DNA of 46,667 nucleotides from Candidatus Acidiferrum typicum. GTDB taxonomy: Bacteria > Acidobacteriota > Terriglobia > Acidiferrales > UBA7541. Location: the NCBI GenBank assembly GCA_002478115.1, contig DLMH01000163.1:1-46667 (forward strand). The letters are read 5' to 3'. The position numbers and the translations under genes are program-made. The notes under the pieces were generated by a model that was not told where the DNA came from, made no database searches, and saw only the letters and a list, made by a program, of their open reading frames with translations. This document shows positions 7,198 through 15,138 of this stretch, in pieces. Position 1 is the first letter of the stretch, and each line of letters starts with the position of its first letter.

Positions 7198-8292
7198 TTA
7201 CGAATGTTCATTGGCGACCACCTTGCCCGCAAACGGAACGAACGTCCAGCGCATGCCGCCATTTTCATCACCATCAATAAACGGGTCGTCCGCTACGACT
7301 TGAGCGCCCTGAAAGTCAAACTCAAATCCCATCTCACGGGCCCCCATCGTCACGAGGGCTTCGCGCACATTTTGTTGGCGCTCCTGCTGACAGAACAAGA
7401 GCAGGAACCCGCCGCCTCCCGCTCCGGTTATCTTGCCTCCCGAGGCGCCGTTTCGAAGCGCCGATTCGTACATCTCGTCGATATGGTCATTGGAGATTTT
7501 CGAAGAAAGCCGCTTCTTGATTTTCCAGCCTTCGTGAAGTAAATGACCGAATTCCCTCAGCTCTCCGGAAAGCAAAGCGGCCTTCATTGGCTCAACCAGA
7601 CCGCGAATCTCGTGCAAGTACTCGACGGTGCCGCTGCCGGTCTTGCGCGTCGATTCTTCTTGTTCCGCAAGAATTGTCCATGAGTGATGGGACGCGCCGG
7701 TGAAGAACAGCAGTAAGCTCGATTGCAGTTCCCGGATAAGTTCGGGTTCCAGGTTCAGGGGCTCCACGTGGGTCGTGCCGTCCCGGTGAAACGAAATGAA
7801 ATTTAAGCCGCCAAATGCGGATGCGTATTCGTCCTGCTTGCCAACAGGCCGACCCAAAACATTACGAGCAATGTGGAAAGCTCTCTCGGCGAGTTCATAT
7901 TTCGAGAGAGAGATGTGATTGTAAGCGGCAAGGATCTTCGTCAGATTGACGCAAACACTGGCGGAAGAGCCGAGTCCTGTTCCTGGCGGAATCTCCGACG
8001 CAAGAAAAAGATTCACCGAAACATCGCACCCAAACTCTTTGAGAACTGCCAGGGGAATTTCAAGGACGTTGCCGCGTACCTCCATTCGCGCAATGTCTTG
8101 CCAGGTCTCGACCGTGCGAAGATCTGCAGAGATGATCTGAATTCTTCCGTCACCTCGCTTCTCGAGCACCGTATAGAAGTGTTTGTTAATGGCTGCGCTA
8201 AGGACAGCTCCTCCGAATGTTTCGTAATACGATGGCAGGTCCGTCCCGCCGCCTCCGAAGCTGATTCGCACGGGGCTACGAACGATTAACAT
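7198..8292 (-). CDS. hddA: GHMP kinase, probable D-glycero-alpha-D-manno-heptose-7-phosphate kinase HddA
   Basis: This is a 364-residue GHMP kinase. The N-terminal motif RSPVRISFGGGGTDLPSYY is typical of the HddA/FKP group. The ATP loop is PPGTGLGSSASV near 101-112 and the C-terminal motif is KITGAGGGGFLLLF near 290-303. HddA phosphorylates D-glycero-alpha-D-manno-heptose 7-phosphate at C1. It overlaps the phosphoglycosyl transferase stop by 17 bases, so it is translated from the same mRNA. With GmhA, HddC and a HAD phosphatase nearby, it makes up a cytoplasmic GDP-heptose route feeding the polysaccharide. Confidence 0.8.
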   Translation of the reverse strand: MLIVRSPVRISFGGGGTDLPSYYETFGGAVLSAAINKHFYTVLEKRGDGRIQIISADLRTVETWQDIARMEVRGNVLEIPLAVLKEFGCDVSVNLFLASEIPPGTGLGSSASVCVNLTKILAAYNHISLSKYELAERAFHIARNVLGRPVGKQDEYASAFGGLNFISFHRDGTTHVEPLNLEPELIRELQSSLLLFFTGASHHSWTILAEQEESTRKTGSGTVEYLHEIRGLVEPMKAALLSGELREFGHLLHEGWKIKKRLSSKISNDHIDEMYESALRNGASGGKITGAGGGGFLLLFCQQERQQNVREALVTMGAREMGFEFDFQGAQVVADDPFIDGDENGGMRWTFVPFAGKVVANEHS

Positions 8293-9703
8293 CCTCTACC
8301 TCCCGGCTTACAAAGCTGCTTGCTGCACTTTCAAGACTGGCAGCCTCGGAAGCGACGGGCACATGGTTGAGTCCGCGAAATAGCAAAGTCCACACAGTCT
8401 GCAAGATAAGGCTGAGGTCTAGAAATGGCGACCAATTTAAGATGTACTGCAAGTCGAAGCGTGTCTTATCTTCGGAGGAATGCTGCTCCCGAAGCCCGTG
8501 TACCTGCGCGAGACCCGTGACGCCGGCAGCCACCTTCAATCGTTGCCGTTGCCACTCCGAGTAGAATTTAACTCTCTCGGGTGACTCCGGCCGGGGACCA
8601 ACCAGGGACATATCGCCGCGCAATACATTCCAGAGTTGCGGCAGTTCCGTCAGACTCCACCGGACGAAAAGTTTCTCGTAACCCTTCGGATCTGTTGTAT
8701 GGCGCTCGATATTTAGCCGGCACATTCGAAAAACAATTCCGTCCTTGCCGCAACGCGGTTCGGTTCGAAATGCCATTCCTTTCTTCTTGTACACAACCAA
8801 GGCAGCGAGCGCAAGGAGCGGCGAAATGACAGGCAGAATTCCCAAGCTCAATACGAAGTCTAATCCTCGCTTGAGAGCAAAGTTGAGAGCTGGAGGATTC
8901 CGGTCCTGCAACGATAGAAGAGGCAGGCCATCGATCTCCACCAATTCCGCTTTGGAAACGTACAAGTCGTATGACTGGGGGACCAGATAGACTTTGACCT
9001 CCGCCTTTTGGCATTCGGCAATGAGTTTTCGAACCTCAGAACCATTGGGTTGTGAGATCGCGACAATGTGTTTTTTGACCTGCTGCTGCGCCAGAAATTC
9101 CAGGACCTGCAGTGTATTTACAGAGGCAAAGGGCGGCTTCTGCGAGCCAGCAAACCCATTCGACATCTCTGATTCGCCCGGAACTAGAAATCCGATGACT
9201 TGAAAGGGCATCTCCGGATGCGCAGCGATCTTACTGGCAAGCTCCCTGGCGATCGGCCCGTGCCCAAGTATGACGCAGCGTTGATCTGGCGCATTCCACA
9301 GATGGGAACTAACCAGGAAACGAACCGCACACCGCACGCCGACTAACCCAAGGAGAAAGAATATCGCGAAGTAAAGCATAACTAACCGGGAATACAAGTG
9401 CCTGGTTAGGAAAGCGAAAGCCAACACGACAACCATCAAAAGCGAAACCGCCACAATGAGCTTTGAAAGGATAGCGGGAAAATGCCAGCCCCCCTTGAAG
9501 CCTTCGAAGTTCAATTCGAAGTATAGAAAGGGCCACACCACAACAACAGCGAGTATCATGAGAAAGTACGTCTGAAAATACGGTGCGAAATCGATCGGAT
9601 CTTTCGCGCCTCCGTATTGCAGCCCAATGCCCAGTCCCAAAGCCCCGAGCACCCACAACAGGTCGGCAGTCAATATCCCGTATCGAAAGTTCAGAAATTT
9701 CAT
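8276..9703 (-). CDS. Polyprenyl glycosylphosphotransferase (WbaP/CpsE-like) with altered catalytic dyad
   Basis: This is a 475-residue inner-membrane protein. Residues 5-130 carry several membrane segments, a nucleotide-binding-like fold starts at CVILGHGPIARELASK (about 143), and the C-terminal bacterial sugar transferase domain starts near 275. Such enzymes move a sugar phosphate from a nucleotide sugar to undecaprenyl phosphate to start repeat-unit assembly. The usual DELPQ motif reads TELPQ: the nucleophilic Asp is Thr352 (codon ACG at 8650-8648), while Glu353 and the following MSLVGPRPE are kept. Activity is therefore doubtful. The frame is open upstream to 9901, but the ATG at 9703 starts directly at the first membrane segment. 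A second transferase with an intact dyad lies at 14478-15134. Confidence 0.85.
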   Translation of the reverse strand: MKFLNFRYGILTADLLWVLGALGLGIGLQYGGAKDPIDFAPYFQTYFLMILAVVVVWPFLYFELNFEGFKGGWHFPAILSKLIVAVSLLMVVVLAFAFLTRHLYSRLVMLYFAIFFLLGLVGVRCAVRFLVSSHLWNAPDQRCVILGHGPIARELASKIAAHPEMPFQVIGFLVPGESEMSNGFAGSQKPPFASVNTLQVLEFLAQQQVKKHIVAISQPNGSEVRKLIAECQKAEVKVYLVPQSYDLYVSKAELVEIDGLPLLSLQDRNPPALNFALKRGLDFVLSLGILPVISPLLALAALVVYKKKGMAFRTEPRCGKDGIVFRMCRLNIERHTTDPKGYEKLFVRWSLTELPQLWNVLRGDMSLVGPRPESPERVKFYSEWQRQRLKVAAGVTGLAQVHGLREQHSSEDKTRFDLQYILNWSPFLDLSLILQTVWTLLFRGLNHVPVASEAASLESAASSFVSREVEDVNRS

Positions 9704-9922
9704 TTTGAGTTGAAAGATAGGTCGGGATGTTTCAGAGCAATTCCTGTTGTTCGCACGATTAGTGCGGTCCTCCGCGAGGCCACTTCTCGTCTCAGACCCT
9801 GCTGATCTCCGCGCTACGACCGGGTCCCGGTTCGTCAGCCCCAGCCCGAAGATACGGTTGCTAGCTGGTCCGTTTCGCTCCCCCGAGTTCCGTTGATCCA
9901 ATCGGGTACGACGAAAACACGC

Positions 9923-10531
9923 CTAACCGGGAGAAGCAGTCGCCATCACCTTGAGGGACATTCTGCTGGAAACGATCCGGAATATCGAATGGGCCATGGC
10001 CAAATGCAAGTCTTCGATGACTTGCATGTCATCGGAAGGGACGACCAGGCAAATGTCGCACAAGGACCTCATTTTCCCGCCCTGGAAGCCGGAGATGCCA
10101 ATGGTCGTCGCAGCCGCCTCTCGGGCCACCTGCAGCGCCCTCAAAACGTTCCCCGAATTTCCGCTGCCGCTGATGGCAAACGCAATGTCCTGCGGTTGGA
10201 CGAAATTCCGCAGCTGCTCTGAAAAAACGTCTTCATAACTGGAGTCGTTCGCCCATGCGGTCATCGCTGGAATATTGTCCGTCAGGGCGAGCACACGGAA
10301 CCTCTTTCCTCCGTTGCAATAAGCCGTGCCCTTTCCGAGATCGCACGCGAAATGAGAGGCCAGCGATGCGCTGCCGCCGTTACCAAACAAGTACACCGTC
10401 CGCCCCGCTTCATAAGCCTTCAGCATTTCATCGGCGATTTGGTTGATGAGGTCATGAGGAAGCGCGGCCACAGCTCGCTGATGTGCATCGAGATACTGCC
10501 GTGCATCCAAAATCTCAGTTCCGTCATTCAT
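9923..10531 (-). CDS. gmhA: Phosphoheptose isomerase GmhA
   Basis: This is a 202-residue SIS-domain protein. The phosphosugar-binding loops are GNGGSASLASHFACDLGKG (50-68) and SGSGNSGNVL, and the late His-containing helix EDLHLAMAHSIF matches GmhA. It converts sedoheptulose 7-phosphate to D-glycero-D-manno-heptose 7-phosphate, the first committed step to activated heptoses. It lies upstream of the phosphoglycosyl transferase, hddA, hddC and HAD genes. Gaps of about 220 bp (3') and 250 bp (5') are longer than elsewhere in the cluster, so it may begin a separate transcript. Confidence 0.88.
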   Translation of the reverse strand: MNDGTEILDARQYLDAHQRAVAALPHDLINQIADEMLKAYEAGRTVYLFGNGGSASLASHFACDLGKGTAYCNGGKRFRVLALTDNIPAMTAWANDSSYEDVFSEQLRNFVQPQDIAFAISGSGNSGNVLRALQVAREAAATTIGISGFQGGKMRSLCDICLVVPSDDMQVIEDLHLAMAHSIFRIVSSRMSLKVMATASPG

Positions 10532-10780
10532 GCCGTACCCTCCTGGAAATGAGCTTCACGCGTGGATTAGTCTTTCGGCTGGCTCGAGAAAATTCATCCG
10601 TGCAGAATGCTGACCCCATGCCGTTGTGTGACGGCTCCCCCGCTCCATCGAGCAGACACCCGCATCGGTATGGCAGGCAGCACTGGAATCATTTACGGAA
10701 AAAATGTTTGCCGGATTACAGATATTGGGCGCGCCACGCCGGTTTCTCGGGGGACGGCCCGTGCAACTGATAGTGAGGGA

Positions 10781-11695
10781 TCACAGCGCTCTCGAATCCG
10801 CAGCTTTGCTGAGTGAACTGCCCTGCATCGCTGGGACAACATCCTTCGATTTCAAATATGCTTGCAAGGCAACGTCAATAGGTTGCATTTGGTCCATCCC
10901 CAGCGCCTTAAGCCGGCAATTTTCCAGAACCGAATACCGTGGGCGCGGGGCTACGAATGGCATCTCGCGCCACGAAACTGGGGTGACTTCGACCTCCAGA
11001 GCAGAGTATTGGTAAATTTTCTTTGCAAACTCGAACCAAGAGTAGTCGCCGTGATCGCTGGCATGGTAAGTGCCGTAGTGTTTGGTGTGAATCAAAGCCA
11101 GAACCTGCCGCGCAAGGTTTCGCGTGGAGGTCTGCGCCATTCGAATATCGTTTACGACTCGGACCTGGCCGTTTTGCCTCCCCAATCGAAGCATCGTCTC
11201 CACAAAGTTGCCTCGCTTGACGCGGCTGCCCGCAAGACCATATAACCCCGAGGTGCGGACTATGAAGTGGCGGGGCAAGACCGCTCGCAAAAGCTGCTCG
11301 CCAGCCACCTTGGAAACCCCGAACACGCTGACGGGAGTCGGCGTGTCCTCTTCCTTATACGGACGCCCCAGCTCTCCATCGAAAACGTAATCAGAACTGA
11401 AATGGACGACCGCCGCTTGAAGATCCTTGGCGGCGAGCGCCAGGGCGCGGACCGCCGTAGCGTTCACCGCAAAGCTGCGTTCCGGGTCGTTTTCGCATTC
11501 ATCCACTGGATGGTAAACCGAACAATTGAGGATGACGTCTGGATGATGGTGGGAGAGTTTTTCTAGCAGCACGGATGACTGGGTGATGTCCAGTTCGCTG
11601 CGGCTGAGTGAAACCACGCTCTCCCTGGCAGATCGAAGGACTTCTGCCAGATCGGAACCCAACTGTCCGTTGCCCCCAAGGATGACTAGTCGCAC
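10781..11695 (-). CDS. RmlD-like dTDP-4-dehydrorhamnose reductase family protein with FxxxK in place of YxxxK
   Basis: This is a 304-residue extended SDR of the RmlD type: nucleotide-binding GGNGQLG (7-13), YHPVDECENDP matching the family's YTAVDKAE region, and FSSDYVFDG at 99-107. The active-site signature reads FGVSK (125-129), so the proton-donating Tyr is Phe (codon TTC at 11323-11321). RmlD normally reduces dTDP-4-keto-L-rhamnose, but no rmlA or rmlB is in the window. With the Tyr lost, it may be inactive, non-catalytic, or act on another substrate, such as a modified GDP-heptose. Its start overlaps the upstream epimerase gene by 10 bases. A 250-bp gap follows before gmhA. Confidence 0.85.
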   Translation of the reverse strand: MRLVILGGNGQLGSDLAEVLRSARESVVSLSRSELDITQSSVLLEKLSHHHPDVILNCSVYHPVDECENDPERSFAVNATAVRALALAAKDLQAAVVHFSSDYVFDGELGRPYKEEDTPTPVSVFGVSKVAGEQLLRAVLPRHFIVRTSGLYGLAGSRVKRGNFVETMLRLGRQNGQVRVVNDIRMAQTSTRNLARQVLALIHTKHYGTYHASDHGDYSWFEFAKKIYQYSALEVEVTPVSWREMPFVAPRPRYSVLENCRLKALGMDQMQPIDVALQAYLKSKDVVPAMQGSSLSKAADSRAL

Positions 11696-12813
11696 GCGAC
11701 AGCACTCCTTTGTTTCGTGGCGGCGCGGACCTGCCGGAGCTGTTCCGAACTGAGGCTCAGCACCGAGTCTGGATAGCCGAGTTTGGTTCTCGTCTCCTCC
11801 AACAGATCCAGCCAGCGAATATTGTGAAACGCCGGATCAGTGGCGTCATGGAAAGCCCCACCACGGATTTTTTGCACCAGGTCCCCCACAGTTTCTTCCA
11901 CCGTCACCTTCGGAGTGAAGGTCAACTGTTGGGCGATTTTCTGTCCTGACGCTTGACAACTCCTGAGGTTTCGAAAGTTGTAATCAGGGCGGAGGTCACA
12001 AGGAATGTTTAGTTCCCCCAGCCTCTGCCGCACGCGCAGCGCAAGCTCGGAGATGCGATAATTTCCGTTCGTCACATTGAAGATTTCAGCGCTTATTTTC
12101 TCAGCCGGGGCTTCCAACATCAGTTTGTAAGCGGCTGCAGCATCTTGGATGCTGAGCAGCGGCCTCCACATTTCGCCGCCGTTGTGAAGAACGAGGTAGC
12201 CCGTCTGCAGAGCGTTCAGGACAAATGCGTTTACGACCAGGTCGAAGCGCATGCGGGGCGAGTAGCCATAGACGGATCCCTTGCGCAAGACCACAGGAGT
12301 AAAACCGTCGTCCGCCATTGCTAATATCCGCTTTTCCGCTTCGCGCTTGGTGATTGAATAAATTCGAAACGGTGCCACTAGCGAATCTTCCGTATGCATA
12401 ATGTCTTTCTCTGGATGCCCGGCTCCCACGTCATAGATCGAGCCGGACGAGGCTTGGATAAACCGGCGGACTTTTCTCTCCTTGGCCAGCCTGGCCAGGT
12501 CGACAGCGGCCTTGAAGTTGATTTCCTGATTGGCTTCGGGGCGATACTCCGCCGCCGGTTCGGTGGAGAGACCGGCCAGATTGATAATGGCAGAGACTCC
12601 GTCGAGCAGGTCCGCAGGGACACTGCGGATGTCCCCCTCGACAATCTCAACACGGTCGCGCACGCGATTCAGTCCGGCTTCGCCATAAAACATCACGTCG
12701 AACACGCGGACACGGTACCCTCCATCAAGAAGAACCGGCACTAATTGGCAGCCGATGTAGCCTGCGCCGCCCGTCACCAGCACTAAAGATCCCTCATGAT
12801 TACTTGTAATCAT
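11686..12813 (-). CDS. NAD-dependent epimerase/dehydratase (extended SDR)
   Basis: This is a 375-residue extended SDR. The Rossmann motif TGGAGYIG is at 14-21, an acidic cofactor contact is in VFDVMF, a Ser-containing active-site strand is SSGSIYD, and the catalytic YSITK is intact. It resembles nucleotide-sugar C4-epimerases or dehydratases acting on UDP-, GDP- or dTDP-sugars; the substrate cannot be told from sequence. It lies between an RmlC-like and an RmlD-like gene, giving an epimerase-SDR-reductase set that could remodel a 4-keto sugar nucleotide. GAGGGGG lies 4 bases before the ATG. Its 3' end overlaps the RmlD-like gene. Confidence 0.85.
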   Translation of the reverse strand: MITSNHEGSLVLVTGGAGYIGCQLVPVLLDGGYRVRVFDVMFYGEAGLNRVRDRVEIVEGDIRSVPADLLDGVSAIINLAGLSTEPAAEYRPEANQEINFKAAVDLARLAKERKVRRFIQASSGSIYDVGAGHPEKDIMHTEDSLVAPFRIYSITKREAEKRILAMADDGFTPVVLRKGSVYGYSPRMRFDLVVNAFVLNALQTGYLVLHNGGEMWRPLLSIQDAAAAYKLMLEAPAEKISAEIFNVTNGNYRISELALRVRQRLGELNIPCDLRPDYNFRNLRSCQASGQKIAQQLTFTPKVTVEETVGDLVQKIRGGAFHDATDPAFHNIRWLDLLEETRTKLGYPDSVLSLSSEQLRQVRAATKQRSAVACD

Positions 12814-12826
12814 TTTCCCCCTCGTC

Positions 12827-13447
12827 TTAAGGTCTTGCTGCGGCGTAACTCCGCCCCGCCTGTTTCCCTTTTTGAATGCCTTCGTACTGAAAGCGATCCG
12901 ATGCGGGAGACTGCAACCACTGTGCGAACGTTATGGCTTTCTTGTCGCGTTCGGAGATTTGAGGGTCGGAAATAGGCCAGTGGATCCCGATGTCCGGGTC
13001 ATCGAACCGGATGGCAATGTCCGTTTGCCCGTTGTAGATTCCCGTGGTTTTGTATTGCACCTCGGCCCAATCCGACTGCACACAAAAACCTCGCGCGAAA
13101 CTTGCCGGAGCCCACATCCATTTCTTGGTCTCCGCGGAAAGTTCCGTGCCCCACCACTTCCCGAGCGTCGGCGACCCCTTGCGCAAGTCCACGGCAACCA
13201 GGAAGGCGCGCCCATAAGTCACCCGCATCAGCTTGCCCATGGGAGGCTCGTACTGAAAATGCAGGCCTCGCAACACGCCCTGCTTGGAACGGGAGTGGTT
13301 GTCTTGCACGAAGTCCGTGGGCAGGCCCAGGGCTCTGAATTGGTCGGCGCGGTACGTTTCCGTAAAGAAGCCGCGCTCGTCCTCGAATACTTCCGGAGCC
13401 ACAATCACGATCTCGCCGAGGTGTGTCGATTCTATTTTGACTTGCAT
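12827..13447 (-). CDS. RmlC-like sugar nucleotide 3,5-epimerase with His-to-Arg change
   Basis: This is a 206-residue cupin of the dTDP-4-dehydrorhamnose 3,5-epimerase family. The base His63 in RGLHFQ, Lys72 in PMGKLMR, Tyr132 in QYKTT and the late acidic DDPDIGI segment are present. The family's FAHGF motif reads FARGF: Arg119 replaces the usual His (codon CGA at 13093-13091). The enzyme would epimerise C3 and/or C5 of a 4-keto sugar nucleotide; the change may alter substrate. I chose the ATG at 13447 with GAGGAG upstream; a TTG at 13471 overlapping the galE stop would add eight residues. C. jejuni uses RmlC-like proteins in GDP-heptose modification, a possible parallel here. Confidence 0.82.
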   Translation of the reverse strand: MQVKIESTHLGEIVIVAPEVFEDERGFFTETYRADQFRALGLPTDFVQDNHSRSKQGVLRGLHFQYEPPMGKLMRVTYGRAFLVAVDLRKGSPTLGKWWGTELSAETKKWMWAPASFARGFCVQSDWAEVQYKTTGIYNGQTDIAIRFDDPDIGIHWPISDPQISERDKKAITFAQWLQSPASDRFQYEGIQKGKQAGRSYAAARP

Positions 13448-13467
13448 TGGAAATTGCGTCTCCTCTA

Positions 13468-14478
13468 TCAAGAAGTGGCACTACTTCTCCAGCCTTCCAC
13501 AAACAGCTGCTTGCATTGATGCTGCTCCCAGTTCCATGCTTCGGCCATGATGTTCTCCAGGCTGGAGTGCGTGGGAGTCCAACCGAATTCATGCAGCAGC
13601 TTCAGGGGGCTAGCACACAGCACAGGCGGATCTCCTGCTCGCCGTGGCGCGCTCTGAATCGCAATTCTCTTTCCCGAGATTCTCTCGGCGGCCTCATGAA
13701 TTTCTGTGACCGAATGACTCTTCCCGGTTCCGATATTGTAAGCGCGAAAGCCAGTCTGCCCTATGTTCCGCATCGCCAGCAAATGCGCCTCCGCAATGTC
13801 CAGCACATGCACATAATCGCGCAGGCAAGTACCGTCAGGAGTCCCATAGTCCGTTCCGAATACTTCGAAGGAGCCGCGCCGCCCGGATGCCGTTTGCAGC
13901 AGCAGCGGAATAATGTGCGTCTCGGGTGCGTGTCGTTCGCCCCAGCCGTCGCCCGCTCCACATGCATTGAAATACCGGAAGGCAATGACGCTCCATCCAT
14001 ACGCAACGGCATAAGCTTCCAGTATCTGTTCGAAGATCAATTTGCTTTCGCCATAGGGATTCACGGGTTGCTTCGGGTGGTCTTCGGGAATGGGTACGGT
14101 CTGCGGTGTTCCGTAAATCGCTGCGCTGGAAGAGAACACAAAGTTCCGTATTCCGTGCCTTCGTAGCGTCTCCAGGAGCGAGATTCCAGCGGCGACATTG
14201 GCTTCAAAAAACGGGCCGGGATTGATGACTGACTCTGGAACAGAAGCTTTGGCGGCGAAATGAAACACCGCGTTAAATGGTTTGGCGGCCAATACTCTAG
14301 AGAGCGCTGCCTGGTCCTCGATGCCGAGCTGATGGAAGATTGCACCCAGTGGAACAGCGTCGGCGAAGCCAGTGGAGAGGTCATCCACAACTTCAACCGA
14401 ATGCCCCCCCGCCAAAAGTTGCCTGCAGCAAACTGAACCCACATATCCAGCCCCGCCAGTAACCAAAATCCGTGCCAT
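13468..14478 (-). CDS. galE: UDP-glucose 4-epimerase GalE
   Basis: This is a 336-residue GalE-type SDR: TGGAGYVG at 7-14, VVDDLSTG typical of NAD-binding GalE, the strand FSSSAAIYG, the catalytic NPYGESK, and the late RDYVHVLDIAEAH motif. It interconverts UDP-glucose and UDP-galactose (or the N-acetyl forms) and so supplies Gal or GalNAc units. Its ATG overlaps the stop of the upstream sugar transferase (TAATG), which implies translational coupling. It is full length with no missing key residue. Confidence 0.88.
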   Translation of the reverse strand: MARILVTGGAGYVGSVCCRQLLAGGHSVEVVDDLSTGFADAVPLGAIFHQLGIEDQAALSRVLAAKPFNAVFHFAAKASVPESVINPGPFFEANVAAGISLLETLRRHGIRNFVFSSSAAIYGTPQTVPIPEDHPKQPVNPYGESKLIFEQILEAYAVAYGWSVIAFRYFNACGAGDGWGERHAPETHIIPLLLQTASGRRGSFEVFGTDYGTPDGTCLRDYVHVLDIAEAHLLAMRNIGQTGFRAYNIGTGKSHSVTEIHEAAERISGKRIAIQSAPRRAGDPPVLCASPLKLLHEFGWTPTHSSLENIMAEAWNWEQHQCKQLFVEGWRSSATS

Positions 14479-15134
14479 TAATAGGCCCCTTCCTTCCGAA
14501 GGACCTTCAACGGAGTTTTGATTAATATCCTCAGATCCATCACCAGGCTCCAGTTCTGGATGTAGTACATATCCATTCGCACGCGCTCGTCATAACGGAC
14601 CTCCTGTCTTCCGTGAACTTGCCAGTAGCCAGTGATTCCCGGCTTCACGGCAAGAAGAAGTTCCTTGTGTTGGCCATACTTCTCCAATTCCGGACGGGTA
14701 ACCATCCTTGGCCCCACCAAGCTCATCTGCCCTTTCAATACGTTGAATAATTGGGGCAGTTCATCCAAGCTGGATCTTCGCAAGAAAGCACCCAGGCGCG
14801 TCAGCCGCGGGTCTTTCTTTAGCTTAAAATTCTGTTCGAATTCCGCTTTCAGCACAAGGTCTGAAGCGAGGACCGCATCCGCATCCGGCCTCATGGTGCG
14901 AAACTTGAACGCGTCGAATTCCCCGCTCATTTCGGCCACGCGCCTCCTGTAAATGACCGGCCATCCACTTTCCAGAGCCACGAGCGCACCCACCAGCACG
15001 AACACCGGAGAAAGAAAAATGATTAGTAGTCCCGCACCAACAGGGTCCAGGCAGGTCTTCAGCAAACGCTGCACGGGGTGATTTCTTGCTGCGCCTTGCG
15101 AGCAATTGGCCAATTGATTTGCGTCTGAGGCCAT
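14478..15134 (-). CDS. Initiating sugar transferase (monotopic phosphoglycosyl transferase) with intact DE dyad
   Basis: This is a 218-residue small PGT: one re-entrant hydrophobic segment at about 30-55, KFRTMRPDAD near 77-86, the catalytic SLDELPQ (Asp124-Glu125), MSLVGPRMV and the C-terminal GITGYWQVHGR. It moves a sugar phosphate onto undecaprenyl phosphate at the cytoplasmic face of the inner membrane. Unlike the larger transferase at 8276-9703, its dyad is complete, so it is the likelier initiating enzyme for this polymer. It begins 4 bp after the upstream glycosyltransferase stop and its stop overlaps the galE start. Confidence 0.9.
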   Translation of the reverse strand: MASDANQLANCSQGAARNHPVQRLLKTCLDPVGAGLLIIFLSPVFVLVGALVALESGWPVIYRRRVAEMSGEFDAFKFRTMRPDADAVLASDLVLKAEFEQNFKLKKDPRLTRLGAFLRRSSLDELPQLFNVLKGQMSLVGPRMVTRPELEKYGQHKELLLAVKPGITGYWQVHGRQEVRYDERVRMDMYYIQNWSLVMDLRILIKTPLKVLRKEGAY

Positions 15135-15138
15135 CGCG

